From Coptis chinensis (taxonomy: Eukaryota > Streptophyta > Magnoliopsida > Ranunculales > Ranunculaceae): 64,000 bases of DNA. The notes under the pieces are model-generated. The model ran no database searches. It was not told where the DNA came from and saw nothing but the letters and a program-made list of their open reading frames with translations. Made by a program: the position numbers and the translations under genes. Positions 1-12,286 of the stretch are shown here, one piece after another (within the stretch, counting starts at the first letter, position 1; each line of letters opens with the position of its first letter). Where the stretch lies: NCBI GenBank assembly GCA_015680905.1, contig CM027381.1, positions 69,739,501-69,803,500 on the forward strand. The letters are read 5' to 3'.

Positions 1-1368
1 AATGGCCAAAGGGCCGGGCACACTTACATTCAAATGTGAAATCAAGGACGAGTAGTTAGAGTTTAGGATAGGTTTTGTGTACCACAATTCAAGGACCACA
101 AGTTATAAATCAGTTAAACTATGGGTTTCATAAAGTCACCACTTATTTTTACTAAGAGTTGCCCACAGTTCCACACCCAAAACAAAACTAAATGGGCACC
201 GCTTGAAAATTAAATAAACGCCCATTTAAGATTTATTTTTTATTTTTTTTTTTTTTTTTTTTTTAAAATTGTTTAATTTTGATTACTTTGGTTTTATCTT
301 CCGTATCAATGTGCCTTTTCAATGTTGACAAAATTCAAAATTTTAATTATCTTCCATAAAATTAAACAAATGTGTATATTCAAATGTGTGATTGAATAAT
401 TTCGTTAAAATTTTTGCTTTGATTTCAATTGTAATAATGTGGATAAAAGATTATGGATTTGATTCGTAAATTATTATGAGACTACTTATTTGTTTTCATG
501 TTGGGGTTCCTCCAAACTTTGATAAATTTTATAATTCAATCAATTTTATTTTAAAAAATAAATAAATCAATAAATATCTTCAATTAGTGATAAATTTTAT
601 AAATTTTTTTTTGTTTGATTTTGAATATTATAAAATTTCATAAAAGACAAATTGTATTTTGATTATTAATAAACTATTTTAAAAGATTATTCTTTTCAAT
701 CCTAATTCTAGGATCCGTTTGGTTTTGTGGTTAGTGTGTGGTGCCATTGGGAAAATTAGTGATGTCTATATGAAAACCCTAAACTATTTTTAGAGAAATA
801 ATAACACAACCGAGATAATATATTTGCACATGGATTCTTAAAAACACTAATAATTTAAACAAACTATAGTTAAACTTCCTAAGGGCGGGCATTACTAAAA
901 CAAAAAATGGTAACCACATGAATTCTTTCCCAACCAAACAAGAAAAAACTAATGCCGGGAGTTCTCTAGCTTCTTCTTCTAACAATTTGTACTCCCTAAA
1001 AAATATAACCCCACGAGATTGTAGTCTAAACATTAGAGTAGGCAATAGTAGGCAATGCAAGTTCTTCCCTGTTTCCCAATAACGAAAAAGATGGTACAAC
1101 TCCTCGTTATAGATTGATTGTGCAATTGATTTAATCACAACATAGTAAAAATGTTGCTTCTCTGAACAAACAGCCTCAATCCATTTATTTGTAACTTTCA
1201 TCCATTCAATTCCTCTAAAAGAAAAAGAAAACGTACGACTTAATGCACACATAAAATTGCTCGAGTATTACAACAAGTGAAGCAACTTAATCTAAAGTGT
1301 TATCGGTTGATCTGCAACCCCTTCCACTGTTGCAAAGTAATAATGTTTTGAGAGGAAACATTGTTAAG
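1..1368. repeat. Left arm of a large inverted repeat
   Basis: This arm matches the reverse complement of about 17236-18918, with substitutions and small indels. In one compared 80-bp stretch (699-776 against 17821-17900) I count roughly 90% identity. The arm may begin before the window. It contains a 157-codon minus-strand open frame (779-1252) that is disrupted in the other arm and resembles nothing I know, so I do not call it a gene. A run of T lies at about 235-264. A shorter piece of the same family occurs near 5543-5690. I infer two copies of one unidentified dispersed element in opposite orientation, or the long termini of a single large element. Confidence 0.8.
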
Positions 1369-3801
1369 GGGGTTTTTTTATGGAGAAGAAACGTTAGTGT
1401 AGGGTTGAGTAGAAATAAGAAGACAACGGGTTTTTCAATTCGTTTTGGTTTTTTCTTTCTTTTAATTGGTTTATTGGTTTTTTTTCCGTTTTTGGCTTGG
1501 GTCTCCCTTAGTAACTTTAAACTATGGTTTATGGTTTAGTTAAGCTATATTTAACTATTAGTTGGGCAACCCTTGGTAAAACAAATAGTGTCAATATGAC
1601 GACCCTTTCCGAATCAATTCTAAGCCGTCTAAACTAATCGCACGAGAGTAGGGCTAGTCATATGGCTAGGTTATCGCAATGAACTCGGTCCTTGAGAGAG
1701 TTCACTCATTTAATAATATGAGTCAAGTTAGGGCACATTTTAAAGTTCGAAGTCAAAGAGCTTGCGAGCTACTCGAAAATACCCATATTTTACATAATTT
1801 AGTTAAAACTTAATAGAATTGTTATAATAGTGTGTTGGGTTGTAATAACTTATCACATATTGATTGTCACAGCAAGATGGAAGAGAGTAGTGATAAGCAC
1901 CCAAAACTACAATATAAAACCCCGTAGAGACATAGCATTTTAGTTGATTATATGTGTAATAATAATGAATTAATTGTATTTTCGTGCTTTTATAGGCTTT
2001 CACAATGAACATAAAATTGAGGATAAAGTCAGTATTTAAGCACGAAATAGTGTGTCTACATGAAGTATTCTGATTTAGCCCATGTGAAGCTCTATAAAGC
2101 CTGATCAAAACCTGGAACTTAAACATAACATTTCCAAGTCAGAACAGGGTTAACGTGCCAAAAAATATCAAACTTCTGACAAACATATCTTCTGAACCTA
2201 GACTCCAATTTCGGCAAGTGAACCATCAGAACAATCAGTGCGATGAGCTCTATCCAATGCCAGATTTTGCAGAAAATCAACTGTTGGACCCGCCACTGGT
2301 CAAAATACGTGGGCCCATTATGCGGATCCACAAAATTTGGTTATTCATTATTGATCAAGCTCACACGTCAAGCTTCATTATTGATTTAGCACAAGTCAAG
2401 TTGCATTAAGATGATGAAGGACTTTTGTGCATAGTACACTTTTGCATAAAAGTCTTAATTAGATGGCATGCAAAAGTCTTGATCAAGAAAATCAAATGGA
2501 GCATTTAATCATACAAAGTCTTGATCAAGAAAATCAAAATGGAACCTTTAATGAGATGGTTGGCTTAATGATATGGTTGATTTATGTGGAGGAAGGAAAA
2601 TGAAGCATTCTCCTATGCTTAAAAAGGGAAAGTCTTCAAGGCACACACACTTTTACTCCTTAGTTAGTTTTTTTAAGTTTTCATGTTTTGCTTCCGGAGT
2701 AAAATGTTTCATACTTTTGGTTTTGAAAAACTTAATTTGTGTAAATCTTTCAATCTAAATTTCAAATAAAATATTTTTTAGTATTATATTTCCTTTTTCT
2801 ACTTCTTGTTTTTATCTCTTTAATTAATAGAATTAGAATCATGAGCTAAAACCCTCCCTGGTGGAGTGTTAATGAAGCTCATGTGAAGATTAGGCTCCAT
2901 TTTAGGAGACCTGAATCATTGTTTGGAGGTATAGGTTCTATTTTACATCTTGTCATAAAATGACAGTGATCGACCAAGTTTGGAGTTTGGAACTCAAGAC
3001 AAGGTCGCGTGCGCGACCTAGGTAACACTGGGTCTAGTCTTGCGCGCGACCCTCTGGAAAAATTAGACTTTAAAAATTGAACGACTAGTGTAGAATAAAA
3101 CCAGAAATTGGAATAGTGTTTAAGAGAAATACCAGTTCAATTTCTCATGCTAGCAGGATGTACTTAGAAATAAGTGTATTTTGTTAGGGATCAACACTCG
3201 AGTCCGTTCAAGTTTGTCTTTGAACTCAAAACAGATTAGAGACAGTAGTGACTAGGTTTTCGATGGTAGCTAATTTCGCATGAGTAGATTAACTCTCCAC
3301 CCCTCTACCTATCTTTCTCTCTATATCTATTGTATTAAGCAAATTAGTATAAGTGCAATCTTTAGTGACTTGTATTCCAAGTAACTCAGTAAAACCTAGT
3401 TTTAAATCACCAATAAGTCAATTCCAGTGAACTGTGAATAAGGGTTCTAGTTTTTGGGTTTGGGACTATTCCCTTGCTCAGATTATATTTCAATGTGCAC
3501 GTGAGCGGGGTAAATTGAATGAGTTGTATTTGAGCGTGTGTGATCCAAAAATCTTATACCCAAAGTGCAATAAATCAGGTAGCTCAAAAACTCTATCACT
3601 GGTGCATCTCACATACATTGCGAGAGGCAAAATTTGGTGCGGATATTGCCGCAAATTAAAGAAGGGAGCTTCTATGATTATGCGAGAAACAATTTGGAGC
3701 ACAAGCAAACCCCTATTCATCACCAGTATAGAATGTCCTCGCAAGACCTACTATAGATTTGATTAGGTTGTCTATAGTCTTAAGTTTAATATGGCATGTA
3801 T
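1369..3801. other. AT-rich non-coding stretch, no gene recognised
   Basis: I see no gene here. Short open frames near 1803-2409 and 3434-3766 show no family resemblance. Between about 2460 and 2560 a phrase containing AAGTCTTGATCAAGAAAATC is repeated directly. At 3003-3018 there is a perfect GC-rich hairpin, GGTCGCG-TG-CGCGACC. The mix of direct repeats and short frames could be an old LTR remnant, but I found no paired ends or target duplication to support that. Confidence 0.4.
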
Positions 3802-3809
3802 GTAATGCT

Positions 3810-4098
3810 TAGGGCTGGGAATGGTATGAGTTTCAACCCAAATTCGACCATATCCGTTTCAACTAGAATCCGACCCGAATAACCGAAAACCCGAACCATG
3901 CATTATATTTAACAATATTCATATTTTGAAGCCTAAGAATTAATTTTATATCTTACATTTATATATGAAAATCATTAAAATAGTATATTTTTTGGTGTTT
4001 TTTAATGAATATAGATATCCGAAATTCGACCTGAATCCAGATATGGTAAAGAGTTTTGAGTGAGGATCCAACCCAAACCCGTACCATTTCCAACCCTA
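3810..4098. mobile_element. hAT-type MITE, 289 bp, with 8-bp target duplication
   Basis: The left end TAGGGCTGGGAATGGTA pairs with a right end whose reverse complement is TAGGGTTGGAAATGGTA. The element is flanked by an exact 8-bp duplication, GTAATGCT, at 3802-3809 and 4099-4106. An 8-bp duplication with short inverted ends and no coding capacity fits a non-autonomous hAT element. The interior is AT-rich with many CCGAA/CCCGAA words. Such elements move only with a transposase supplied from elsewhere. The exact duplication makes both boundaries secure. Confidence 0.88.
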
Positions 4099-4104
4099 GT
4101 AATG

Positions 4105-4140
4105 CTCTCTCTCTCTCTCTCTCTCGATCGATCGATCGAT
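4105..4140. repeat. Compound microsatellite (CT)n then (CGAT)n
   Basis: About ten CT units are followed directly by about four CGAT units. It begins inside the right target duplication of the neighbouring MITE, so the MITE inserted at the edge of a microsatellite. Confidence 0.9.
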
Positions 4141-4142
4141 GT

Positions 4143-5540
4143 TACATTCTTTAATTATTATTAATAATATCCCTACTTGTGTGTAAAAAATCCAATATAG
4201 CACCCCCAAACACTAAATGGCAATTCCAATATAATGGGGCTGCTAAAAGGGTCTTAAATTTGGCTGGTGTGATAAACCCAACCAAATTTGTAGTCTTGTC
4301 TAGTAGTTGTGCCATAATTAAGTTGCAGGAGACGGACGACACAATTTTTGATGTCCATGTGTTAAAATATGACGGAAGGTAAAAATTGTGTCGTTTGTGT
4401 CATAAATTATAATATATGTTTACAACTAATGGACGGACGGCATAAATTGTGTTGTCCGTATTTATTTAGCACCTTAAAGTAGAAACGCTCGTGGGAACAG
4501 TTTTAAAGTTTTGGGTAGATAAATTTGACTTTCCTTGCTAAAAGTGCCAAAAAGCTGACGTGTCACCCTTTTAGCATATGCTTTTGGAAACTCTCCATTG
4601 GACTTGCTCTTATCATACAATGTTCAACTTATTAGATAGTGGTTCATTGTGGTTTTAGTGAACCGTAAACACATTTTTGTATTTTGTGAGATTGTCTTTG
4701 TTTGCATGTTACTATTCAGAATAAATTTGTGGACATGCTACTATTTGTTGTCCACAAGATAGCAAGTGCTGATTGATGGAGTTGGTGCCCAAGAAAATTG
4801 TTTATCCTGCCCGAAAAAACTGTTTATGTGTCCGAAAATAGTTTGGACCAATGAGAAGCTGCTGTTTGTGGACAAGCCTGTCCACAAATTTGTTCTCTGT
4901 TACTATTCCGGTTTTTTAATACGGGTTTTATATCTATTTTATGCACATGTGTCTCTAGACTGTGTTTGAATTTAAACAAATGAGAAAAACAGTCAAATCA
5001 AGCTTGGAAACCTGTGATCAAGTTCCAACATATAGCACAGGATAATCTGGATCCAGACTCGATGAGCTGCGCTCGAAAACTCAATGACCCAACTCAAGGT
5101 CAACTCGATCTGAGAGACACACTGCACCTCGCCTTGAACTCGCTAAAGACCAACTTGACTTGGCTCAACAACTAGCCCTTAATAGATCCATATACAATAC
5201 TTTTTGTATAACAGTTTATACAATGGCTTATATCTCACTCTACAAATTTACTAGCTTACGACTTAATTTTTTGTGGATATATATTTGTTATTGCATTGGG
5301 ATCTCAACTCATGGAGTGGTGCTGCTAACTTTTTGGTATTTCGTACATGGACTAAGCAATGAATAACGATAGCCAATAGCGCCACCAATAACCAATAATA
5401 ATCTAAATATAGTGATTCTTAATCCTCGAAGTGGAAATTTCGTACTTAGAACACTTTGAGAGTCACAACCCATTTGATAGGATTACCATTCCATGCAAGT
5501 CCCATGAAAGCTGCGCCCTTTATAACATAGATAACAGTAC
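4143..5540. other. Non-coding stretch, no gene recognised
   Basis: No gene is seen. A 16-bp inverted repeat (around 4334-4349 and 4379-4394, core ACGACACAATTTTT) could fold into a hairpin. Sequence near 4560-4615 ends in words typical of plant MITE termini (CTCCATTGGACTTGCTCT), but no matching left end or duplication was found, so no element is called. Confidence 0.4.
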
Positions 5541-5542
5541 AA

Positions 5543-5690
5543 AGGCCATAGGGGCACACTTACATTCAAAGATGAAATCAAGGGCAAGTACTCAAAGCTT
5601 AGGATAGTTTTTTGTGTACCACGAAGAAAACAAGATAACTTTGTACAATAGCATCCACAAGTTAAAAATAAGTTAAACATTTTTAGAAAA
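5543..5690 (+). repeat. Third, partial copy of the inverted-repeat family terminus
   Basis: This stretch aligns with positions about 4-120 in the same orientation. It shares GGCACACTTACATTCAAA and the later TTTTGTGTACCACGA/TTTTGTGTACCACAA phrase, with an extra insert of roughly 20 bases. It lies inside the block enclosed by the two large arms. A third copy shows that the arms belong to a dispersed repeat family and are not unique DNA duplicated once. Confidence 0.7.
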
Positions 5691-8600
5691 ACAACTAGAT
5701 TTTAGACCTGGGCATACTGGGATCTATTAAATATTTTGTGTGCTGAAAAGACTTTACAAAATGTCTGACACAAATTTTCGAATCAGAATATATTTTTATT
5801 GAAAATCAACCAAAATACGTTAATAAGCAGCGATTATGGTGCATAACTACTTGGAAACTAAGGGATCAAATTGAGATAGCCTTTTCATTTTGTAGTTTAG
5901 GATATTAATCCGTAATTTTTAAATGGAATTATCTTAAACTCGATCTAGCTTGTATAATAGTTTTCTTAAATTTATAGTGATTTAGCGGTAAATCATCACC
6001 GCTCGACTTACGTATTAATGTGTACAAATAACTAAAATATCTATCAAATCATTAAAACAGATTGATTGTTTTCATATCCTCAAATAATACACTACTCCCA
6101 CTTGAAAAGATTTATCACATGAACATGTTCTACGATGAATTGATGAATACAAAAAAGATTCTCTTTCAAGAAAATGCGTTCACCTACTTAGAATACTCCT
6201 CCAAGTATTGTCTCTTTTTCTAGGTGATTGTTTGTATACATGCAAAATATACTTATTCAATTCCAACATGAATAACAAGGAAGATCATGTCGTTCTATGT
6301 CTTTCGTCAATGTGAACATGTCAAAGTGTTAACGTAAGATTGGGTGGGTAAAATGAGTAATGACCATTAATTTAATTTTCATATTTGAACAATCTAATAA
6401 TCAAATGGATGAAATAAGAGTGTGCATTTCAAATAATATTCCCTTTCCAAACTTGAAGCTTCTAACACACACCTTGAACTTACAATAAAATGTTCAAATA
6501 TTCCATTTTATTCCACATTTTTCTTTATTTATTATAGTAGATTTAGCTATTCTCAATGTTTCTGCAAGCACATTATAAAACAAAGTTCGGATGAAAAAAT
6601 AGTACCACAAAGTTATTCCAATATTGCATTAATGTTGAAAGGGTTAAGTTTGATGGTATCAATAAAGTGCTACAAAAATAAGTATAACAATAATTCACAC
6701 AAACACTCTTTTGGACCAAAGAATTATCATCCATTAATTATCAGTAGAACACTCGTAAGAATTTTTAAGCTTCGATATATTTTACTCCAAAATTATTAAA
6801 ATTCCAACAACCAAAAAATATTTAGGTGGCTCTTTTTGCAACCAAAATTTGTTGCGTATCGAATAAAGATTGTTGAGCTATTGTAAGTTCAACTGTAGTT
6901 CTATCGCTTTGTAATGCTCATCATAATGCAAATTCAATAATAACTTTCTTACGCAATACCAAGAGTAGCTCATATAGGACATCATATTATTATGCAACTT
7001 AGCAAGATCCTACTCCATGATAATATGGACATTCTATAAGCATCCGATCCACACCCATTTATGAAGTTAAAGAGGTGAAATATACTTGGCAGGATCCTAC
7101 TCCATGATACGAACATTCTATAATCATCCTGACCCATATCTTTTAGCACTATCACATCTTCCTACAGTCATAATGAGCATAAATTTTGAAAATTTATTTT
7201 TAGCACTATCCCATCTTCCTGTACTCGGAAAAAAAAAACAAAAACTTAGGAAACCAAAGATAGCCGCCTCGATCAGTTAATTTAATCCTCGCTCCTGAAT
7301 GAAATGATTTCACTCACCGTATCTTGTATTTGTTATAAGAGTCAATTCCAATTTATGTTCCAGGAGCTAAAATAAAATGTAAGAAAGTTGTATATATTCA
7401 GTTCAAAGAAAGCCAATGTATTGTTTATAAATGAAATTAGTTAAGTACATATACTTAAGATTTTGCTTACCATTTGGGCCCTAAAGAAAACCGTTCCAAG
7501 TGTCAAATACAATTTTGCTTTTGAGTTCATTTGTGTTTCCTGATGATATCTGAATACAAAATCTAGATTGTTATAGTCAGCTCTTATTGTGATGGAAAAA
7601 ACTCTATAGATTCACATGTAAACGTACTCTATTGTTCTATATACATTGAATAGAAAAACATCACATGCATAACCATACATTACATCTATCTGTCTTCAAA
7701 ATATGACTATTGGTGATCGTCCGATCATTTCATAGTGTTCTTAAACCGATAGAAGCACAATTCTCTATATTAATGAGAAAGAACTTGGGAGAGTTTGCAC
7801 CTTGGTATTTGATCTCGTGTTAACTTTAACATTTTCTAAATCGAGTACGTGTTCGAGTGTATGTATGTAAGAGGTTGTATTTGGATGATTATTAAATATA
7901 TCATTAGATTGTCTAAAGAAACAATGCCATACAAAGAAACATAAACCAAATGTGTAAATAAAAACACCCATTCATAATAAGCCAGTGTTCTTTTTACAGA
8001 TTTAGACTTTCAATATATATTATCATATTGTAGTCTGCATGTGTTTGAACATCAGAATGAGATCCAAGAAAGAAAAATGAAAAAGAATAAAAGTACATAT
8101 GTTAAAAATGTGAGAGTACGTACTGGGTATTCGGGCACTTACTCGGGAAGTATACTAGTCTACTTCTTAAGAAGTTAATAACCAACAACAAATGCAAATT
8201 CCAAGTATATGAAAAGGGTTATACGAATAATATTTTGAGTGTTTTAATTCGGTATATCTCACATAATCCTTAGACAATGTGGGGAACCATCATAAGCTGA
8301 TTTTACACCATATAATAAGTTATTAACTGATGAATATGTAGTGTTTTTGAGGCTGCGTTAAAAATATATTTGAAATAAGTCGGTGCTTTATCATAGACAC
8401 TAAAAGTGTACTTTGATGAAGAACCCTAAAACCTCCAAAGAAACAATTCAACGAAGCATGTAAATATTTCATCAAAAATTTCTTTTGTACAACTTTTCAA
8501 AACAAAACTTTCTAAAACAATAATTTATAGAATAGCTTGTTCGTGTTTGCCCATTGCCCAGCCCCCAAATCTTGTTGGTCCCATGAACAAAAAAATCCTG

Positions 8601-9185
8601 GCACCAATCTGAAGACCTTGATCCAGTTTGCAGTTCACCTTGACCACCTAACAAAACACACACACTTGACTTCATTCTTTTGCCAGCTAATTATATTGTG
8701 TGTAAAACGTAAGTACGTAACAAATTTGTTTTTGTACATGCTTCATTCTGTTACCAGTCAACTATATTGTGTATATTTTCGCTTACCATTTTCACTAATA
8801 CTAACACAAAATTTAATTTGTAGTAAAAGAAGACCTACTCCACCATCCCATTTCTATAATTAAATTATCATTTCCATAATAATAAAAATAAAAATAAAAT
8901 AAAACAGTTTATACCATTTTTTAGGGGGGAAAAAACTTTATAACCATTTCAAATGACCAATTGAAGAATATGAAGGTTAAAATTAGTAATGGAAAGTTAA
9001 TGTAATTATGCAAAGAGTTAATCAAGTTCAAGAATAAGAAGGTTTAATTCGTTTTGTATAAAAAGTTTTTTTTTTTATTTATTAAATACTATGTTTTATT
9101 TATTAAATACTAAGTTTTATTTATTTGTACACAATTCTTGATTTACATATGCCTCTCATTACATCAATACATACAAAACTAGGTG
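5691..9185. other. AT-rich intergenic stretch, no gene recognised
   Basis: About 3.5 kb with no open frame resembling a known protein and no tRNA or rRNA signal seen. A short tandem repeat of TTTATTTATTAAATACTA type lies near 9075-9125. Homopolymer-rich segments occur near 8880-8940 and 9065-9080. Confidence 0.5.
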
Positions 9186-9193
9186 GTCTAATC

Positions 9194-9880
9194 CAGTGTA
9201 GTGCCTCGCCTTAACCAAAGCGCGAGAGGTAACATAAGGCGTGCGCTTTTTGTCGAGGCGCACAAGGCGCTCCTTATCAACTTTTACAGTTTTTTCGTTT
9301 TTTTTACAATTTTTGCTATACGTGACACATTTACACTCGATCCAATTGTTGTATGATATAAGAAATTGTACAAATTTAGTAAGTTTTATTGTGGAGTACA
9401 TTTTAAACTTAATTTTGACTAGTTTTTGTTAAGTTGTATGGATTGAGAGAAGACACAAAGATGGATTAAATTTTAAATGAAGTTTTACGGGATTCTAAAA
9501 TTGAATCACGTGTTCTATTTTATGAAGAACTCATTTGACTCAATTTTATCCGTTCATTATTTTAGTTTATTGAAGTTAAAGCTAGATTGTATTGAGAGAT
9601 ATGAGTTTTATTTTGCTCTTTACTTATTGCTTAAGATTTTTCTTTTAAATGACTACAATGGTTTTATGTTTACAATCACATAAAATTAATTTTAAAGTTT
9701 GGCTAAGCAAATCGGTGATAATTCATGTCATATTTAATATTTATTTTATTTTTTATTTGATATATCTATTTTTTATTACTACTGCGCCTCTCACTTTCAA
9801 TCAGCATGCACACGCCAGCTTTGCCTAAGGCACAAGAGAGTGTTGCGCTTTAGGTGCGCTTTAACGCCTTTACTACACTG
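9194..9880. mobile_element. hAT-type MITE, 687 bp, with GC-rich ends
   Basis: The left end begins CAGTGTAGTGCCTCGCC and the right end finishes CGCCTTTACTACACTG, so the terminal nine bases CAGTGTAGT are inverted. Flanks are GTCTAATC (9186-9193) and ATCTAATC (9881-9888), an 8-bp duplication with one difference. The CAGTG start and 8-bp duplication are hAT features. Sub-terminal regions are rich in GCGC/GGCGC words (about 9220-9275 and 9780-9870), while the middle is AT-rich. No transposase coding is present, so it is non-autonomous. The one mismatch suggests it is not recent. Confidence 0.78.
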
Positions 9881-9991
9881 ATCTAATCCACCATACAGAC
9901 GAAAAAGGAGGCAAATAAGAAAGTGTGTCATGCACCCAAATAACTTCAGCAGATGGATTTGCTCGCGAAGTTGGATTGGCCATCCACTAAA

Positions 9992-10620
9992 CTAGCAGCG
10001 TGACTTGCAAAAGCGTCCGTGCACACATGCATTACCTAATTCTCTATAAGTCCAATGAACTCTGTATTCTTCAAACTCTGCCAACAATCTTTTAATACGC
10101 TCAACAACCTTCTTTAGTTTCCAATCAATCTTCATATGCCCATTCAAAATAGCATTGAATAGCAACTGTGAATCAGTTTCAACAACAATATTTGGGAAGC
10201 GCAAGTTGCGTACCAACATTAAACCATAAAGGATAGCCAAAGCTTCAGCAATATTATTGGTGGACTGGAAAATTGGAATTGCAGCTCCCAAAATAAACTT
10301 GCCAGTCGTATCTCAAAGAATGCATCCCGCTCCAGAAGGTCCAGGGTTACCGATCCATGCGCCATCAGCATTCAACTTTACCCAACCATCTCTTGGTGGA
10401 AACCATTTAATGTATAGTATGGACTTTTCTTTTGAGGGTTTGCCATCTATGATATGATTTCCTTAAGGAATTGCAATATGTTCACAGTCTTCTGAATATA
10501 CTTAACTGGATTTGGCATTCTCCATGGAATCTGCAGGCATTTATGGCTAACCAAATATTCCATAACCCAGCCCCAACCAAACACAGTTGAATAATCTCTC
10601 CATCTTTCATTTGTTTTACT
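9992..10620 (-). pseudogene. LINE relic: C-terminal RNase H domain, disrupted
   Basis: Read on the minus strand, this is the tail of a plant non-LTR element: a stretch ahead of RNase H (10620 to 10447), then an RNase H-like domain with LNADGAWIGNPGPSGAGC (first Asp), NNIAEALAILYGL (Glu) and VVETDSQLLFNAI (second Asp). An in-frame TGA just after GAGCIL, at about 10308, breaks the domain, and a frame change separates the two parts. The reverse transcriptase, endonuclease and ORF1 are absent, so this is a short remnant. A related but separate LINE lies at 19.1-24.3 kb on the other strand. Host genes also carry this RNase H family, but the upstream linker points to a LINE. Confidence 0.7.
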
Positions 10621-10829
10621 TTGTAAATGAACTGGATTTAATTTTATATATATATATATCATAATTGTAAGTGAAGATGGAGATATGTTATTACAATGGG
10701 TGTCTGGCTTTGATGTATGATGATTTGAGAGCGAGAGAGAGGTAAAATGGGTGGTAGTGTGGAATGCAAGAAATGAGGCCAAGTCCCTTGGTTCTAACTT
10801 GGTTGAGTATAAACTCCCTCCCATCAACC

Positions 10830-11448
10830 CATATTACATAACTTTTCTATTATTTAGGTCTCGTTAAATAACTTTCCTGTTTTACAAAAAAGAGATAAAA
10901 TCTGATCTGTTTTTATTTTTCATTTATCTTATTTCATTTTTTACCCTTTTGGAATTGAAAATTTCCCGACTATATGTAAATGTATTTTTACATAGTCATA
11001 TATATATGTAAAACTATATTTGCATAGTCATTGGAGCTATAAAAACCTAAATTTACATAGTAACTTTTGAGATTTAAAATTTTCCGACGACACCAGACAG
11101 AATATAAATTAAAATTTTTATATGAAAATTTAAATAGGTTAAGAAGACTGTAATTTTATATTGTCATATGTAAATACAAATATACATAGGATGACCTCAG
11201 CCCGATTTGTTCTTAAACCGAAATTATAAGTAAAGATTGATGACGTCAGTCCGGTTTTTATATGGGTCTTTTGGTCTGTTTTGACTTTGATGTTATGTTT
11301 TAAATAATAGGGAGATTTTATGTATTTGTTCGCAGGAGGATTTTTGTGCAACCATTTAAGTACTAGCCATGCAGCCCGACCTGTGGCCGGGCCTGTTATT
11401 CTTAAACCCATCATGTCTGGGCCTATATTTAAGGGAAACACTTGGAAG
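10830..11448. other. AT-rich stretch, no gene recognised
   Basis: No gene is seen. TTTACATAGTCATATATATATG-like phrases recur between about 10980 and 11060 in both orientations, possibly a degraded MITE. No clear ends or target duplication were found. Confidence 0.35.
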
Positions 11449-11585
11449 TTTAACATATCCATATCTAATAAGTAATCCATATCCATATCTATTAACTAAT
11501 ACATATCCATATCTATTAAGTATTAACTAATACATATCCATGTCCATATCCAATAACTAATACATATCAATTAACTAATCCATTA
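11449..11585. repeat. AT-rich minisatellite
   Basis: An imperfect tandem array built on ACATATCCATATCTATTAA and ACTAATAC words, about five to six irregular units. It lies about 0.7 kb upstream of the MYB start codon. I see no coding or element boundary. Confidence 0.7.
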
Positions 11586-11948
11586 TTTTTTAGAATTTGT
11601 TTTTTTTTTATCCTATGCGTACATTTGAAATAATGAAATAATGCGTAGCTTTGTTTTTTGTTTTAGCATAACACATGAAAGGACAATTTTAATTTATATT
11701 AAATTAGAAAGCAGGCCAAATTCAGGGTTAGTTTGGTAAGAAGGCAAATAATTATTTTTCAAATAGGGACTATTTTAAAAACTTTGCTGATGTGGCTCAT
11801 TATGAGCATCTTGGGAGAAACGGATATTAATATAGGTAGGATCAGGGAGATTAAACCCATTGTCTGGTGTGGAATGTTGAATAGGAAGATAAAAAAAATC
11901 ATCAATAGGGTACCAATTTTCTAATTACTTTTTGTTTAGTTGTCTAAA

Positions 11949-11954
11949 CACGTG
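11949..11954. promoter_or_regulatory. G-box in the MYB promoter
   Basis: The palindrome CACGTG in the context ACACGTGGCA lies 333 bases before the MYB start codon. Extended G-boxes of this form bind plant bZIP factors such as HY5, which is known to activate AtMYB12 in light. The sequence match is direct. Its use here is inferred. Confidence 0.5.
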
Positions 11955-12082
11955 GCATGCCTATATTGGGCTGGAAGTCCGGAAGCCCAACTGAGCATTA
12001 CCAAAATTGTCGCAAAAGTGGGCACCAACATAGTCCTTGCTTTTCCGTGCACTTTTCAACAACGCAAATGCTTTCACAACTC

Positions 12083-12089
12083 TATATAA
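12083..12089 (+). promoter_or_regulatory. Probable TATA box of the MYB gene
   Basis: TATATAA lies 198 bases before the start codon. Transcription would begin about 30 bases on, giving a 5' leader of roughly 170 nt rich in CACTCAC/CTC words. No other TATA-like motif sits as well between the G-box and the ATG. Confidence 0.55.
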
Positions 12090-12286
12090 TCTATACTTCG
12101 TCTCGTTCTAAATTCTGTTTTTATGTCACCTTGAATTGAATTTGTACACCTCATTGCCTACTCTTTAGCCCCACTACTACACTTTGCTCTGCTCTGTAAG
12201 CCTACAAGCCCGCTAGCCGCTCACACACTCACTTACACTACCTCAGAGTACTCACTCACACTCTCGTTGTGGTGAGTTTTTCAACT

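Noticed and set aside
779-1252. 157-codon minus-strand open frame as a gene
   Set aside because: It lies in a repeat arm; the other arm has stops and frame changes in the same stretch, and there is no resemblance to a known family.
3434-3766. 110-codon open frame with scattered Cys residues
   Set aside because: No recognisable domain, no clear promoter or splice context, and AT-rich surroundings with chance frames of similar length.
4143-4620. MITE ending in CTCCATTGGACTTGCTCT
   Set aside because: The right end looks MITE-like, but no left terminus or target duplication was found.
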